From contig JABWDB010000002.1 of the NCBI GenBank assembly GCA_019614645.1, positions 21,255,501 through 21,319,500 on the forward strand: DNA of 64,000 nt. Reading direction: 5' to 3'. Both the position numbers and the translations under genes were made by a program. This document shows positions 1 to 13,620 of the stretch, in pieces. Origin of the DNA: Stratiolaelaps scimitus. Its lineage: Eukaryota; Arthropoda; Arachnida; Mesostigmata; Laelapidae. Numbering within the stretch: the first letter of the stretch is position 1; each line of letters starts with the position of its first letter. A model generated the notes under the pieces. It made no database searches. It was given only the letters and a program-made list of their open reading frames with translations, and was not told the DNA's origin.

Positions 1-2310
1 GAGAGACGAGAATATCGGCGTATGGGCTGGTTACCGTTGTACAGGACGAAAAAGACGATACGAACAAAACCAACGAACGATCATACACAAACGGAAGTGA
101 CAGAATTCGGACCCGATTTTTCGCGCGTGTCTCGTGGGAGGAGTACGTCTGTTCTTCACCCGTAAAAGGCTGTTATGGATCCCTTGTACATACATACATG
201 TATATATATACATACATGAACGCATACACCAAGTAGGAGCAGTAAGGCATATGGATGCTACTACTAGCGAATCATTTTAGTTGTCCTTCGTGACAGAGAG
301 CGAGACAAGGTCGTATCGGAAAACGACGCCACGGGCAATCGTACATTTCCCTTGGCTTCACTGCGATAGTGCCTGCGATAGGCTTGTGACACAAAAGCAA
401 ACAGTACGATGATATGGATAATAATAATATGATATACTAATTTGCGCGTGTTCGCATATTGAGTTATTCGCTGCTGGTATCATCATTATATACGATTTTA
501 TGTCAGTGGGTAATAGACTGAACTGGTGTTGCATGCAACAGGGATTGCGTACGACGAAAAACTGTTAACGCAGTTAATTTAAAGCATCCCCCTTCCCCAA
601 GTTATTGCCTCTCGCTGGAGCGTACGCCGTATCCCGGCAACCTGGCGATCACATCCACGTCCGAGAGCGCTTGCAAGCGTTAGGCATCATAATGTGAAAA
701 ATCAGTGACCCCGTTCCGTTGCTCCAATTGTCCTAAGTCGATATCAACATTGGTTATGAAATGGAGACGTTCGCACAAAACACACGACCTTCCACAGTTG
801 TCGTCTGTCAGATGTGAACGCTGGCTGGAGCACAGCCGCTCGTACGGGTCCATTGCGCCCGCCGCTCTGTGCTCTGAGCGGAGCTGATCCCGTATCCGTG
901 ATTCGCTCATGTTGCCCTTTGGTCAAACACCGGTGTCGTTCTGGAGGACAACCATGACCGCTGTTTGATTGACTCAACAAGGATATTTTGGCAGCAACAG
1001 CAACAACGACAACCACCACACCAATAAGTATCATAACACCTGGCACGAGACTGAGCAAACTGATGTAATGAACCATCAGCAGCTGAACTGCTATGCGAAC
1101 ATCACGTGATGTATTGGAAAGCAACGAGTATCGGCACACAGAGGTAGCTGAAGTAGGCTCGTGTTTGGCGGTGAGCGGGGGCGTGATAACCGAGGAAATC
1201 GTCCCTCCATTGCTTCGCTGTACGCACACATTGCTTGCCATTGCGAATAATAACGCTCACGACGAGTATTCCTTGCCAGAGAGATACAGCTCAGCGGTAG
1301 ACTGATTCTTATTGTTATTGGCGTTCCGGTCGCAGTACTTACTTTTGTTGTTGTTGTTATTGTTGTCGTTGTTGTTCCTTTTACTACCGTCCGGCACGAA
1401 CAAAAAGCAAGGCTTCGCTGGGTTCGGAAACAAAAGTGGATCGAGGAACAAGAGACGAACGGCTCTTATTTTGGATTAGCTGAAGCAGCGATAGCAGCTG
1501 GGGCAGAGAAGCGAATCGAGATGGACACGCCGAGCTCGGAGGGCTCGTTGCAGGGAGTTCGTTGTTAGTGGCAACAGCAGAGTGAATTTGAGCAAGAACG
1601 AGAAGGCGAACGGGGTTACCGAGTGGCAGCCAGGAGCATCGAGTGAAATAATGACGTTATTATCCGTCTGTTACAAAAGCTGGACGCTTTTGTCTCGAAT
1701 TGACCAACTGGGTTGAGCTGTTTGAGCTGGACTTTACGCAACGTAGATCTACTCAACGAATCGGAATTATGACCCTTTAGAATACTGGCAAAAGGCTCAA
1801 ATAGTAAACATGAACTAACAGCAATAATGATTCTAGGCGCATGCTACGAAAATCATGCCTCGCATGCGAACTTGACCCCTGCGAGGCACTAAAACAAATA
1901 AGGCAGGGCAGCGGCAACAACGGCGACTGCTCCAAAGCAGTCAACTAAATATTATAGCTGGGAGCAAGCGGGCTGAATTCTTCCGTGACCAGAATCTAGT
2001 CAGCAGTAGTGGCTATAGTATTATAACTGGCAGTGATGTGGCTATTCTATATATTGTTTATACACGGACGGACAGAGAAGAGCAAGTACAGATGCAACGA
2101 GCTCGTTAGTAGTTAGTCACACTATGAAATATAACTGCATCGAATTCTCTGGTCGTGCGCTCGCTCTCTATCTATTTGTTACATAGTAGTTGATTGCCCG
2201 ATAACATTCTGATGGTCGGTGACTACTTATTTTAATCATTTATATACTGAAACAAATGTAGCGTAGATACGAATGCATCCATGCTGAAATTTTCATTGAC
2301 ACAAATTAGT
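1..2310. other. No gene seen; ordinary non-coding DNA
   Basis: No recognisable exon on either strand. A minus-strand frame at 744-1241 is open for 165 codons but has no recognisable domain and includes valine runs from a repeat. A GTT-rich run lies at about 1345-1378. Confidence 0.6.
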
Positions 2311-2311
2311 G

Positions 2312-2330
2312 GTGTGTGTGTGTGTGTGTG
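2312..2330. repeat. (TG)n microsatellite
   Basis: Uninterrupted TG dinucleotide repeat of about 19 bases. Confidence 0.95.
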
Positions 2331-2402
2331 CTTGTGGCTGTACGGTCCTTGCAGCTGTGTTATAGAAGTAACAGCAACATTAACAAATTCCCTGAAATCT
2401 TC

Positions 2403-2451
2403 CCCCAGATATATCTAGCCCGACTGTAGCAGCAGCTAGATATATCTGGGG
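2403..2451. repeat. Perfect 17-bp inverted repeat with 15-nt loop
   Basis: The left arm CCCCAGATATATCTAGC (2403-2419) is the exact reverse complement of the right arm GCTAGATATATCTGGGG (2435-2451), around the loop CCGACTGTAGCAGCA. A (TA)n run begins just after the right arm. It could form a hairpin in RNA or single-stranded DNA. It is too short for a typical miRNA precursor. Confidence 0.9.
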
Positions 2452-2453
2452 TG

Positions 2454-2476
2454 TATATATATATATATATATATAT
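2454..2476. repeat. (TA)n microsatellite
   Basis: TA dinucleotide run directly beside the inverted repeat, followed by a further ATATATCTAGATATATCTA stretch that is itself nearly palindromic. Confidence 0.95.
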
Positions 2477-2485
2477 CTAGATATA

Positions 2486-4866
2486 TCTACTTCAGCAGGC
2501 ACACCGGTGCACCGTCTGTGGTGGCGGCGCCTCGGGATGAGTTAGCTTACTTTCACATCTATAATCCTTCCTATATCCGAGAGCCATTCTATCTAGATTA
2601 CAGCAATTTCAACTACTGCCCTATCCGATCACGCTATGGTGGCGATTAGGCTGCACAAATAGACAAACCCAATGTACTCTAGGGTGACTGGAGTATTCGT
2701 TTTTTGCACCGCGTCGGCATGTTGGCACCATCGCCGATGTTCGATGAACGGAATCTGCGGAGTACACAGACTTAACCGGGACATCAGAGGCGGCGTCGCA
2801 ACGAACCCAAATAAGAAGGTGGATTATAGTGATGATGATTATTGTTATTATGGGGGGATGCAATCGTAGGCAAAACAACGGTCGAGAATGGTTTTCAGAG
2901 AAGACTAACCATACGAGGGAGCCAAGCAAAAACACGATAGGCTGAGATGGCTACCCACGGCAAAATGAGGAACTCTGATGGGCGGGCATCTTGGCAATGT
3001 GCGAGCAAAATGGGAACGACCGGTTGAAGATGCTGGCTGAGCTAAACATTAGTGTGCTGGCCGTGTTGTCATTATCATAGCATGGGCGGAAATGGTAAAG
3101 TGAAGATTTTTATCAGCGAAATATCCACTGTTCCACTGGGGTCCGTCTGGATCTGAGGAGTATCGGCGGAAGCGCTGAAGAGAGCAGGGTTTAGTTGGAC
3201 TTTGTGGCTGGTTAAGTCAGGAAAGCCGAGGGGACGATCAAGAGCAGGAACAAGAATTCGGCGGTAGTCCTTTAATCGAGAGCACGGCTCTGTCGAATTA
3301 GGTAGAGGTAAGTGGGATTCGATGAAGTGTTCCTTTGTCGAATAACACTTACTAGGAACATCGGCGTAGATCTCAACTTCAATACGTGTCGAGGTACGGG
3401 GGAAACCAGTAGCTTACTTAGGGGAGCGCTGATCGATAGCGATGGGACCCTTGTGCATTTGTTTTATTTATATGTAATGCGTACGGTATTGCCGAGGCAT
3501 ATGCCTGGCAAATACGCTTCGGCAAAATTGTACACATGTTACATGCTCAGGTAGACTATGTGATCTGTCGGAATAGAATATAAGTACCTCCATATATAAT
3601 TCCATATACTGACCGCTTTTGAGTCTCGATTGGTCCTGTTCTTCTCTGAAGCTAGTCACTCCACTGAAAGTGGAGTTGTTGTTGTTGATTGTGCGAATAT
3701 TGCCGTACACAAAACTGAAAACGTAATGAAAGACAACGAGGATACTACGGCACGTACGTCAACATGGAAAGCAACATTAAATGGACAATGAATTATGACT
3801 TCGAACAACAGCATTTTTGTTGTTGCTGCTATTATCGTTACTATTTCTTCCTCTATCAATGTTATGTCTTCGCAGATCCTATGCATCGCTAGCCTATTTA
3901 CATCCACTGTCATTGTGTGTGCACTGTGACCACTTCCCGCAGTTGTATTGAATTTTCTCTCGAATGTGATCCTTGCTTGTTTGTGGCTAGATGAGTAAAA
4001 TTGTATCAGATCACCCACATCTGGCTCAAGAGGCAGACCGATAGTCTGTCAGAGCGACGACGTACGCTGGATGCCGCTGCCGACGCCGTCGTCAGATTTG
4101 ACGTGTGACAAGCGATTCTCGTGTCTTCTCATTTCGATTCCTGTCCATTCCCCCTCCCTCTATTTCTGTCATTATATAGATCTGATCGGCGGAGGCGTCG
4201 GCGTTCACCAACGTCGTCTATCTTTGGCTACCTGCATACAGGGACATATAGATGTAATATAGAAACAGGTAGCGTGTGAGACCGATTGGGAGAGGGGCAG
4301 GGTTGTGGAGGACGTACACGTTCGTCTCGGGTGTCAATCACGTAACCGAATAGCTGTGCTATTTTGTTTTTTGCCCGAACGCTCGGCTCGTATTCCAATC
4401 GTACGCGCGCAGCAGGACCGCGGATTGAATACTGTGCCACATGTACAGTGGTGCTGGCATCAGCCATCGTTGTCGTTCTGGTGTTCCGTCGGCCATCGAA
4501 TTGTCCACCGACGCAATGCGACACAAAATAACGAAGCGTCTATGAGTGACAACGGCACATATTCCTACTGTTGTGATATTGCATTATAATATGGATAACA
4601 ACAATAGTTGCAGTGGCGGTTGTCTCCGCGCCTGGCGCGTGATCGCAAGGGGGGACCGGACATCTGGGATGGCACTCGAAGTTGCCTTTACTTATTGTAT
4701 AATAGTGCTGTGGAATTGTGCCATCTGTCATGACCGCAGTGCCTGATTGACGTGCTAGATCGTCGCATACGTTTTCGGCGTGACAGTACGCCATTCTCGA
4801 TATCAATGTTGACAGCGCTAGTTCAGATATGTACGTGCTCGTTGCAAATACAACCAAGAGTTGAGT
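2486..4866. other. No gene seen
   Basis: Short open frames only, overlapping on both strands. A perfect splice-donor-like sequence (AGAG|GTAAGT at 3308) occurs without an identifiable coding exon before it, so an untranslated exon is possible but unsupported. Confidence 0.55.
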
Positions 4867-4875
4867 GTACGATCA

Positions 4876-4983
4876 TATATGATATATATATATCATCTAT
4901 GATATACTCATATATATATATATATATATATAAAGTTGATAGTATAGAAGTCTATGATATATATATATATATATATATATATA
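4876..4983. repeat. TA-rich, partly palindromic tract
   Basis: Several (TA)n runs interspersed with GATATC-like and CATATA segments over about 108 bp. Long TA runs make the tract self-complementary, and both strands are open in some frames only because the repeat has no stop in that register. Confidence 0.9.
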
Positions 4984-6050
4984 GCAAATTTGAATTTGTA
5001 TTGGTACTGTTTCAGATTTAGGACCGCTGCACCTGTTTCGTAAACGCTTCTTTCTACGTTATGAAAACATACTAGCGTGTATGGGGTGTTCTGCACGTGT
5101 CATTTCACCACAAATGCTAATTGATATAATTAGTATTTGGAGATGAGGATTTTAGATTTATCGTCCTTCGGGGGCCATCACGAACACGCAGAACAAATAC
5201 CAGATATCTGAACTCGACCTATTCGTCCGATGATCATTCCTCCTGTGACGATAGTTGATGTTATGGATGGCCATGACAACAATGATGACGATGATGGTAG
5301 ACACTACGTCAGAATCATAATCCAATCCGACCTCCATTCTAGTCGAATCGTATCCGATGTCAGATCCTGTAGTGGTCTGTTATCGTCACTGCGTGTCATT
5401 CTCTTCGGCCCCTTCATTGAGGGCTCGAATATCCAGTGGACAGTTCCTCTTTCGGGGTCTCCAGTCTCTCGCCCGCTCTCTTTTCCTCTATCGACCTACT
5501 CCCGACTTCTTCGTGGTGTCAGTTACGGATCGAACCGCTTTTCACAGATGCCTCATACGTCCGAGCAGTGGAAAACTGCTTCCATCGCTTCCCCGTCATC
5601 GCCGTCTCTATCATCGTCGTTGTTGAATTTCCCTCGACTCCTTTACGTGCTGCTGCTGTTGCTGCCGTCGCTGCTCTTACACTGGATCACTACGAGTATT
5701 ACTACAGCCATTATTGTTACTATTATTACAGCCGCCGCAAATAGTCTCGTCCACCAAGATTAGCCTGTAATGATTAGCGTAAAGATTAGCCTGTAATGAT
5801 CAGTGACCGTGTTCCTCATTCGCCCTGACGTTGTCGAGGGTCATGCTGGGCGCATCCCCGCTCTAATAGTGGCAGCGGCGCCGGCGGCGCCGATGTGTCC
5901 TGTTATGTTATGCTTATTATTATTATTGTCGTTATTGGTGCTGTTGTTACCGGCAGTTGTCGTCCCGTTCACGTGAGTTGAGGTTCATGTTTTCATTGTT
6001 CAGCTCAGGTTAGCGTTCGTTACAGCACGCATCTTCTTCACCAATTACCG
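4984..6050. other. No gene seen; long low-complexity open frame
   Basis: The frame from 5230 to 5763 on the plus strand is open for 177 codons, but its composition (Ser, Leu, Thr, Ile runs from TCR, CTG and ATT repeats) and lack of any motif argue against a protein. Parallel open frames overlap it on the same strand. Confidence 0.5.
5756..5800 (+). repeat. 19-bp direct repeat, two copies, period 26
   Basis: AAGATTAGCCTGTAATGAT occurs at 5756-5774 and again at 5782-5800, with seven bases between. This looks like a small local tandem duplication. Confidence 0.9.
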
Positions 6051-6770
6051 CCACATAGAATCATGCGCAGCAATAGCAGGAACCACCGCTTGTCTATTTA
6101 TTGGCATGGCGGCCGTTGGCCGCCGCTGTCCTCCCAGCCGTTACGTTGCTATACGTTATGTAACGACCGCGCGACCCCGTGGCGCTCTTCATCATCATCT
6201 GACGTCGACTTCGATGACGTCGGCTGCTATGTCGGAGCGTTGCCGCCGACGTATGCTCGTATCATCGCACGGCAACAGCGGCCACTTACTTCACTCGAGT
6301 CAGCCAGAAGCAGTAGAGGATGAGTGAGCAAGCGAGCGAGCCAGCCAGCGGCCGTAATATATTATAGAACAAATCGTTCAAAGTCGCTCACCCAGCCGTC
6401 GTCTCCACCGACGCCGCCGCCGCGGCCGCGTCTTCTGCCCTCGTTGCTATTGTACAACAAGATTCCGTCCATCACTCGATTGTTGCTGGGAATGTGCATG
6501 ACACGTGCGCATACGCGTGCACGCGTCCCAGCGCATTGCGACTTCCGAGGTTGTTGACCTCCTTTGCGGTCAAAAGACGCTTTCGGACGTACACGCGATG
6601 ATGGCCACATCGACAGTCGACATTTGCTCGACGCGTACACGTGTTGATTCCATCGCACGCACCCATTACATTGCAGCCAATTCCGAGTCGTGTCATTCGC
6701 CTCGAGATAGAAACTGCAGCACGTAGACCATCCTCTGTCGTAATCGGCGAACGCCAATTGTGCCGCATAT
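6051..6770. other. GC- and CpG-richer block
   Basis: Rich in CG dinucleotides compared with its flanks (for example around 6150-6250 and 6390-6430). Overlapping frames on both strands are open, as expected in GC-rich DNA with few stops. A promoter or untranslated exon is possible; nothing more specific is visible. Confidence 0.35.
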
Positions 6771-7451
6771 CGCTAGCTCACCCCAGCCGCCGCTTTAGGC
6801 TGAGCTGTTAGGCCACGATCGTTGCTGCCCTTCCGAGGACGATGGAGCGACTATTTGGTATATCGTCACTTTTGAAATTGCTCTCTGCGTCACGTAGAGA
6901 TTCTAGGTGGCTACTCGAAGGGCTTGTGTCCCGAAAATACCACGTATCTGTCCCGCGCGGGGTGTTTCCATTGGTTCTAGCTCATTTCGTTCGGGATAAT
7001 GCAGGTTGAGGGGTGACACTCGTCACAGTCTGTCCGCTTTTGAAAGTGGAGAGATATGAAACCCTTACGGATTTGGCACCATCAGTCGCACACCCTAGCC
7101 ATGTCATTATGTCATCCTTCGTTGCCTTAAGCCCTACAATCCAGATATAGATGTCGGGAAATGACATGTCCGGAGACATTCCTCGCTGTCTATCGCTCAA
7201 TTTAGCTATGCAGCGGCAGTCGAAATATTAGATTAACGCCAATGGCATTATTTGATTAGGCAGGAACACGCAGCGCGCACGACAAACGATCTGCCGACGT
7301 TGGCCGGCTGTGGCCGATGCTGATGCCGATAATGTGGATAAGGCATTCCACATTGGAGCTATTACGGTAGCAGATGTGAATCGATGCAGTATTCTTCCAT
7401 AACGAGTATTCCTTATGACGAGTGTATCCTTTTGTGATTATTGGCCATGAT

Positions 7452-7489
<38 letters not shown>

Positions 7490-10100
7490 CGAATCTTTAT
7501 GTGATATATGTATATATGTATGACACCAGTGACAGTTTAGCAATGCTCGCCTATGGATGGCAGCTAAGCGAGGGGCATTTCAGCGCGTGCATGCTTAAGC
7601 TGAATAGTTGTTCTCCCTGAATGTTCCAGACGCTAAACAAAGCGACTCCCGAAATTTCTATCGAAGCTGGACAGCAACACGTTGTTGTATAATACTAGCA
7701 TTATACGAGTCTCAAGCCAGAGATGGCATCGATCGAATTAGCCAGACGATACTGTGTACGTATGTGTGGCCCCAGCAAAAACGGTTTGCCACGCGGGTAG
7801 GTAAGCGGAGCAGTCGAGCGAAGCATCAATAGAGATTGACAATATGAGGCAAAGGGAGGCATAAAAATGGCCCACATCGAGGTGACAAGTTCAATCCGTT
7901 CACGCGTTTGCGTTGGATGCGTTCGAACGTCACAGAGGCTGCGGGGATCCTGTTCTCTCTACACGAAGCGAGACGCAGTTAGGTCGGAGAAGGTCACGGC
8001 AGGTCGCTTTTTCAGGTTTTCGCTCTATTCCCATGGTGTTATTTACTGAACGCAACTATGGTGCCTTGTAACAGGATGGACTACTATGCATATTGGTATC
8101 CATTGTAGACCACGATACAGGCTAATTTAATGTTTTTTTTTGTCAAAACTAACTAACAATGTTAGCGCAGTTTATTCAGAGCATTCGGCATTCGCTATTT
8201 TCTAGTTATTTTTCAAGGGGAATGAAATCGCTGTAGGATTCAATGAGGCGGACCATGAATGTAGCAAAACCTCTATACTAAAACATACGGTTTCGCATGA
8301 TCGATTTCTTCGCCTTCGCGCTGTAACCTCGTCTGTTCTAAAACTATTTTATAAACTAGTATCACAACGTTTCCCTCTGAGCTTCAAGTCTGACTTGAGG
8401 TGTACACCTCTTCTCGTCTCCCCTGGGCTCCTTGGCTAGATATATCGCGCACTGGCACGACAATCTATGTGCATGTTCTAATTTATTCAGCTATCTAGAA
8501 CAGACGACCTAAGCGGAGCAGCCGAGAAGCTGTAGTCTTTTGACGTTTCAAACAATAACAGAAACGAACTCAGAGAAACCGAAGTGGATCGTTATCGATA
8601 GCCGATGATTTGATTATTACCAGTGGATGGTTTCCTCCATTTCGTCATGTGACGGTGAGTCTGTCGACGAGTCTGCGACGACGATCTGACCATGACGTGT
8701 TCGCCCGGAACTCGCGTATCAGGACCCCCCCTGGGCAGGTCCATTTTCCGACCAGTAGCACCAGCAGCGCTGGAGTCGACACATGTATGTACTTTGTGCA
8801 TTGGTGCGTGTACACTTACTTACTCAAAACAATAGCAGCAGCAGCAGTGGTAACAGTTGTTGGAGCTACCTTCGCCACACTGCCCGCAGCCGCCGCCGCG
8901 GCTGAACTAGAAAAGAATAATTATCGACAAAGAAATCCAAAACGACGCACATGTCACACATTACAGTGTTGTTTGTGACGACTCTGACAGCTGCTGGTGG
9001 CGACAATTGAAATTGGTGCTTTGGTTTTTTTCACTGACAAATCGAGAGGCTGGTACGGCGATGGTCGATACAACAATAGCTGAATGTAGTTCGGTCGGGC
9101 TTCGACTGCGCTAATGGGATGCAATTAACGAACGGAGCGAAGTATGTCTGTCTTTTTCATTTTTTGCTATTTCTCAAGCTCAAGTTTGGCAGAGAGAAGC
9201 GGGCGAGACGACTGCGGCGGCTAACACCGAAGATATACGCCGAAGCGCGGACTGGGCAGGTCTCAACATGTGTGTCATCGCGTGTCCTGTGGATCGCGAA
9301 TTGAAAGCATTAACGAAGGTGTCGAACACAATCGATCGATTGGAAATTCATATCAATCCGCGGAATGAATCACTCAACCTGATCGAATTTGCTCGGCTTC
9401 ACTCGGTTCAACGGCGGAAATATTGATGCTAAATTTGTCTCATTGAAGAATGGGCCGCTTGTGCGCAGAGTGCCGGCTGGTTTGTGAGGCGCCACTACAG
9501 CTATATTGTGACTATACTTTTATAAAAATAACACGACGACTTGATTGATTTCTGGTTGGGTGACGACGCAATAATGAAATCCGCTGAGGGGTGGCAGTGT
9601 CGCTATTGGTTGACAGCCAACACTGAGCCTATCATGTCATAATAAATTTATTACTCGTTTGAGTACTTTGTATATAATTGAGAAATTGTTCTGAAAGTTG
9701 GCAAACTCAAGCTGACCTTTGTCAGTAATATAATAGCTTTTCTCGCAAGGGAGTCATTGTTCTGCCAGCGACTCACGGCAAGTGCCGTTCATAGTTTTAC
9801 GATACCTTTTACAAATTAATGTTTCGAGATGCTTGGTCCCTAGATTTGTCCCCGTACACCATGTGATGATATAGGAGATTTCGATATCGCCCACCATCTC
9901 CATTGCAACTAATTGTAGAAGGTTATATAACGGCCTAAAACCTAGGCATACTACCGGCTATACTGCAGCAGAGTTAGGACGAAAGGTTCTTCTCAGACTG
10001 CCATGCTGAACGTCAGGTTGGGTTTCTCCACACCCACATCACGCACCCGACTCGTACCTAGCCTAACAGAGATGGATTATAGGGACGCGCAGTTTGCCCT
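6771..10100. other. No gene seen
   Basis: Mixed-composition non-coding DNA. Contains an (AT)n tract at 7459-7485 and a 14-bp perfect palindrome GAGGTGTACACCTC at 8397-8410. No exon with recognisable homology. Confidence 0.55.
7459..7485. repeat. (AT)n microsatellite
   Basis: Uninterrupted AT dinucleotide repeat of about 27 bases. Confidence 0.95.
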
Positions 10101-10880
10101 CGTTCAATTAGGTTAATCCCACAATCCGTGATGAGTAAGCGATTGCTTCAGGCCAAAGGGAGAGAGGCGTTGAGATTTCCTCGGACCACCACCGCCACCG
10201 CCGTCGCCACCATCGAGAAGTGCGTAGGAGCAATTGAAAACGAATAGTAGCTTTCGCCCCGTTGTCGGGGCAGGTGTGGCGGCCATCGTTGTTGGAAACG
10301 CTCCCAGAACCCGGCTGCTAAGTCCGCCGCCTGAGTGGCCAGCGGAAAAGAGAACCAAGGCGGCGCGTTTTCCGGCGCCGTTGATGCCGCGTTGAACGAA
10401 CCGGCCCGGCGACGCTGCCGTTCGCCGAGAAGTGGTCCCCCACATCAGTTCCGCGAGCCGAACAGTCTGCCAGGATCAGTGTGTGCTTCCTTCAGTTCAG
10501 TCGCTTGTGTCGGCGGATAAACGAACGAATGGACAGACACGCAGGCAGAGAGAGACACAGGCCGATGGGGTCGGCGGCGGTGGCGGCGGTGGCGACGCAG
10601 ACAGAGAGGCCGCAATCGACGGGATCCAGATGCGATTATTGGGAAAGCAGTCAGCTATATCGTGGTACAATCTTGAGCGATTCGCTTTGCTGACGGGCGG
10701 GCGGGCGTCGGTGGGTGTACCCGACTGGACCGCACCGCATTGGGCCACCTTCCGCCTGCCGATTGCTTGCTTCTTGGTTGCTTGCTTGGCTGGATGGTTT
10801 CTATGGGGGAGATTGGTTCATCTCCATTCGTTCGCGAAGTACCAAGTGAGATGCAGGTGAATGTGAGGGAGTGAGATTGA
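10101..10880. other. GC- and CpG-richer block
   Basis: GC-rich segment with GGC and GGT runs (for example GGTGGCGGCGG near 10575-10590) and several frames open on both strands, the longest 142 codons at 10432-10860. No domain is recognised. Initiator-like TCAGTT and TCAGTC near 10492-10502 are too common to count as a promoter. Confidence 0.35.
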
Positions 10881-11214
10881 AAGAGAGAGAGAGAGAAAGA
10901 GTTGGATAGCTAATAATAATAATAACTTTTATTGCAGCCACCACCATCATCGTAACGCTACGACTACTAAGGTAGTGAGTAGTAGCACTACTGAGATGAC
11001 TATTAATACTTAGATAGTTAGTAATGATTGGTGGCAGACGAAGCACTGGTAGTCGCAGCGGCGGCGGCCGATCTTTGTAGTCGGAAAAATAGGAAGTGGA
11101 TACGAGCAGAAGCCGCGAAGTGTTTGATTTTAGACTTCATCTTTAAGTTTAAATAATATAGTAACAGTAATCATTGAATAAACTTTACATAAATAACGTC
11201 TAAATAAGCCTTAC

Positions 11215-11251
<37 letters not shown>

Positions 11252-12900
11252 AAAGAGGGAGGGATGGAGAGAGAGAGAGAGAGAGAGATATGGGCTCGCT
11301 GCGGTGGAGATATGAAATTTTGCAGTCGAGCGTTCGCCACGAGTTGTTACGTATTTACATAAACGTTATATCTGCACCTGTAGTTGCGTGTGTGTGTGTG
11401 TATTCATGTTAATTATTATTTGAATTAGAATACAGGCAACACGAATATTGACGAATATTGAGATTCCGCTAACCGCGTATTCCTCTTCCAGTACCATATG
11501 TATAATAGGACTAATTGCTACTGATAGAACAGTACCGTGCCGATAAGGTCTCGAATGCTGAGAACGAAGTCGATCCGGGCCGCTGGCTGTCCGCTGTAGC
11601 GGCAATCTATCTGAACAAGCATTCGGTTGGAAAAATATTTTTGTAGTTCCGACGCGCTTACGGAAACTTCTCCTTGTTGTCTTTATGATTTTTTTATGAT
11701 TTTTTCTTTATGATTTCTCCCTCACACCGAATAGAAATTTCTCCTGTATCGAATCTACTGTGTAATAGCCGTGGCTCGGACACACAGTAACAGTTCTCAG
11801 TATCAGTGACCAGTAAGTGCATCAGCAACACATGTGATTCACATTTTCGAGACAAAGCACACAAATTGTTATTGTATGCGTATCGTGTTTATGTTGATGC
11901 CGCCAGCGCCGGGACGCTTGTTCGCGAGCGAGCATCAACCCGATGTAGCCGGATATCGGTCTGGTTGTATCGTTGTAGTTCGTACATCGGAGGTGTACCT
12001 TTGGCCTTGACATTCGGCCATCAGCGTCACCAGCCTCAGCATGGGCGATCTATGCTACGCTACTGTGATGTTCTCTCATCTCTTCTTTGGGAAGCGTTCA
12101 CGTCGCATTAAGGGGCAGGTCAGATGTCCTTAGCTTTCACATAACGATGGCCCATCTGGCCTGTGTGTCGCCGTACGGTAGGCTATACAGATACGCAGCC
12201 AGAGATAGGCGATCTTCTCACGGGTACGGGCAACAAAGACGTTAGCACATGATGTTATGCTAGCAAAACATTCTCAAGCACCGTGACACAAACAGATGAA
12301 AACAGGTTGTTTCAGAATGCGTCAAAGCACTTTGCAACTCTGCAACTCTGCAGCTCTCAGTGCAACAGTGGTTGCGCGTTTGGCCCGCTAAGCTCGTCGA
12401 GCTGACCTGTTTCGAAGTTCGTGTGGGCTAATTCACCAAGCAAGTGTCTCTGCAAGCGTCGGTCTAATAGGGGCAGTCATCGATGAAACGCAAACTATAA
12501 CATTATACTTCAGAGTTAACGAGAGACACGACACGCATGAATGCGTGGGGCACATTTGAGACGTGGAATAGAGAGGGAGACAGAGAGAGGCCTTTAGGAG
12601 AAACAGGATTAATTTTGTTCTTAAACCGGAATGAATTGACTCAACGCCGATCGGCCTCTCTAGCTACGCGATGGCCGGTGGGAAACTTTTGCAACCGCAC
12701 CGCGCAGCATAAGTTCTGTTCCATAGCAATCCATGCTGATCTTCCTTTCACGCCAGCCTTCCCATAGCGAGTCAAGTCGAGGTGCATTCAAAGTGCTCAT
12801 TCTCTCTCGATCACCGTCCCTCTCTCTCTCTCGGCCTTCTCACAGGATCATCGTACTCTGGCCTGAGGACGTCCCTCCAGAGCCACCCTTCTCTCGTTTT
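10881..12900. other. No gene seen; microsatellite-rich
   Basis: Non-coding. Holds GA runs, a TA tract followed by a GA tract (11218-11290), a short TG run near 11390, a TTTATGATTTTT tandem repeat (about 11681-11715) and an 8-bp tandem CAACTCTG at about 12330-12350. Confidence 0.55.
11218..11290. repeat. Compound (TA)n and (GA)n microsatellite
   Basis: About 32 bases of TA repeat (to 11249), a short spacer, then a GA repeat from about 11268 to 11290. Confidence 0.95.
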
Positions 12901-13620
12901 ACAGTAGACTTTGGGCCTTGCTGATGGAGCCTTACCCAGAGCACAATGTGAAAGCGAGTAAGAGAGAGAGAGAGCGAGAGCGCGAGTCCCTGTAGGTGGC
13001 ATGGATGGAATGAACGGACGGACGAGCGAACGTTTGCGAGCGAATGGTGCAAAGGCCCACCTCGGATACAGCTCCTGGCCCAGCGAGCTGGCTGACACTA
13101 CTGCTAGCTGACTGACTAGCCGGTGCTCTGCTAGACTGCGGGAATTTGCTGAGTCATAGCGGCAGTAGCTCGAATGTAGGGCCCCCCTGGGGAGGCCAAA
13201 GTCGAGCCTCGAAGAGAGGTCGCCGTTCGGTCGGTCGGTCGGTCGGCCGGCCGGCCCCGTCGTGTGCATGGTCAGTGCGCATTGAAGGAGGAGGGAATCC
13301 CTTTTGGGATCGCACATCCCAGAGAGAAACACTCTCGCTCGATCCCCCGTACAGTTGATGGCTTCAGCGCCTAGCACCAAAAGGACTGAAAATGACTTTA
13401 GAGCCTTCCCGCCGTTGCTCCGCTATGCCAGTTACGATCGACGCGCATCAGATCTCTCCCATCTACAACAGGCCAGACATTACACTGGGAAGCTCAGCAT
13501 GGTATCCGAGTGAAGGCGGGGACGACAGGTATGTTATGTCTCCGAGGACGAGCGGCGGACGAACAGTTGTGGGGGTTGATTCGCGATGTCGCTCAACTCC
13601 AGCCTCATGCCACTGAGTTC
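12901..13620. other. GC-richer block with CGGT/CGGC tandem repeat
   Basis: Contains a (GA)n run near 12960-12976 and a (CGGT)n/(CGGC)n run at about 13227-13256. A minus-strand frame (12811-13380) is open for 189 codons, but it crosses both simple repeats and has no recognisable domain. Confidence 0.4.

Noticed and set aside
744..1241. 165-codon minus-strand open frame with a valine-rich hydrophobic stretch
   Set aside because: The hydrophobic run comes from a GTT/GTG repeat; no family match and no splice or promoter support.
5230..5763. 177-codon open frame, the second longest in the window
   Set aside because: Low-complexity Ser/Leu/Thr/Ile translation built on simple repeats; other frames are open over the same bases; no motif.
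10432..10860. 142-codon frame with a hydrophobic segment near its end
   Set aside because: Gly runs come from a GGC/GGT repeat; antisense and other frames are also open.
12811..13380. 189-codon minus-strand open frame
   Set aside because: Crosses GA and CGGT simple repeats, has no domain, and is matched by open plus-strand frames in GC-rich DNA.
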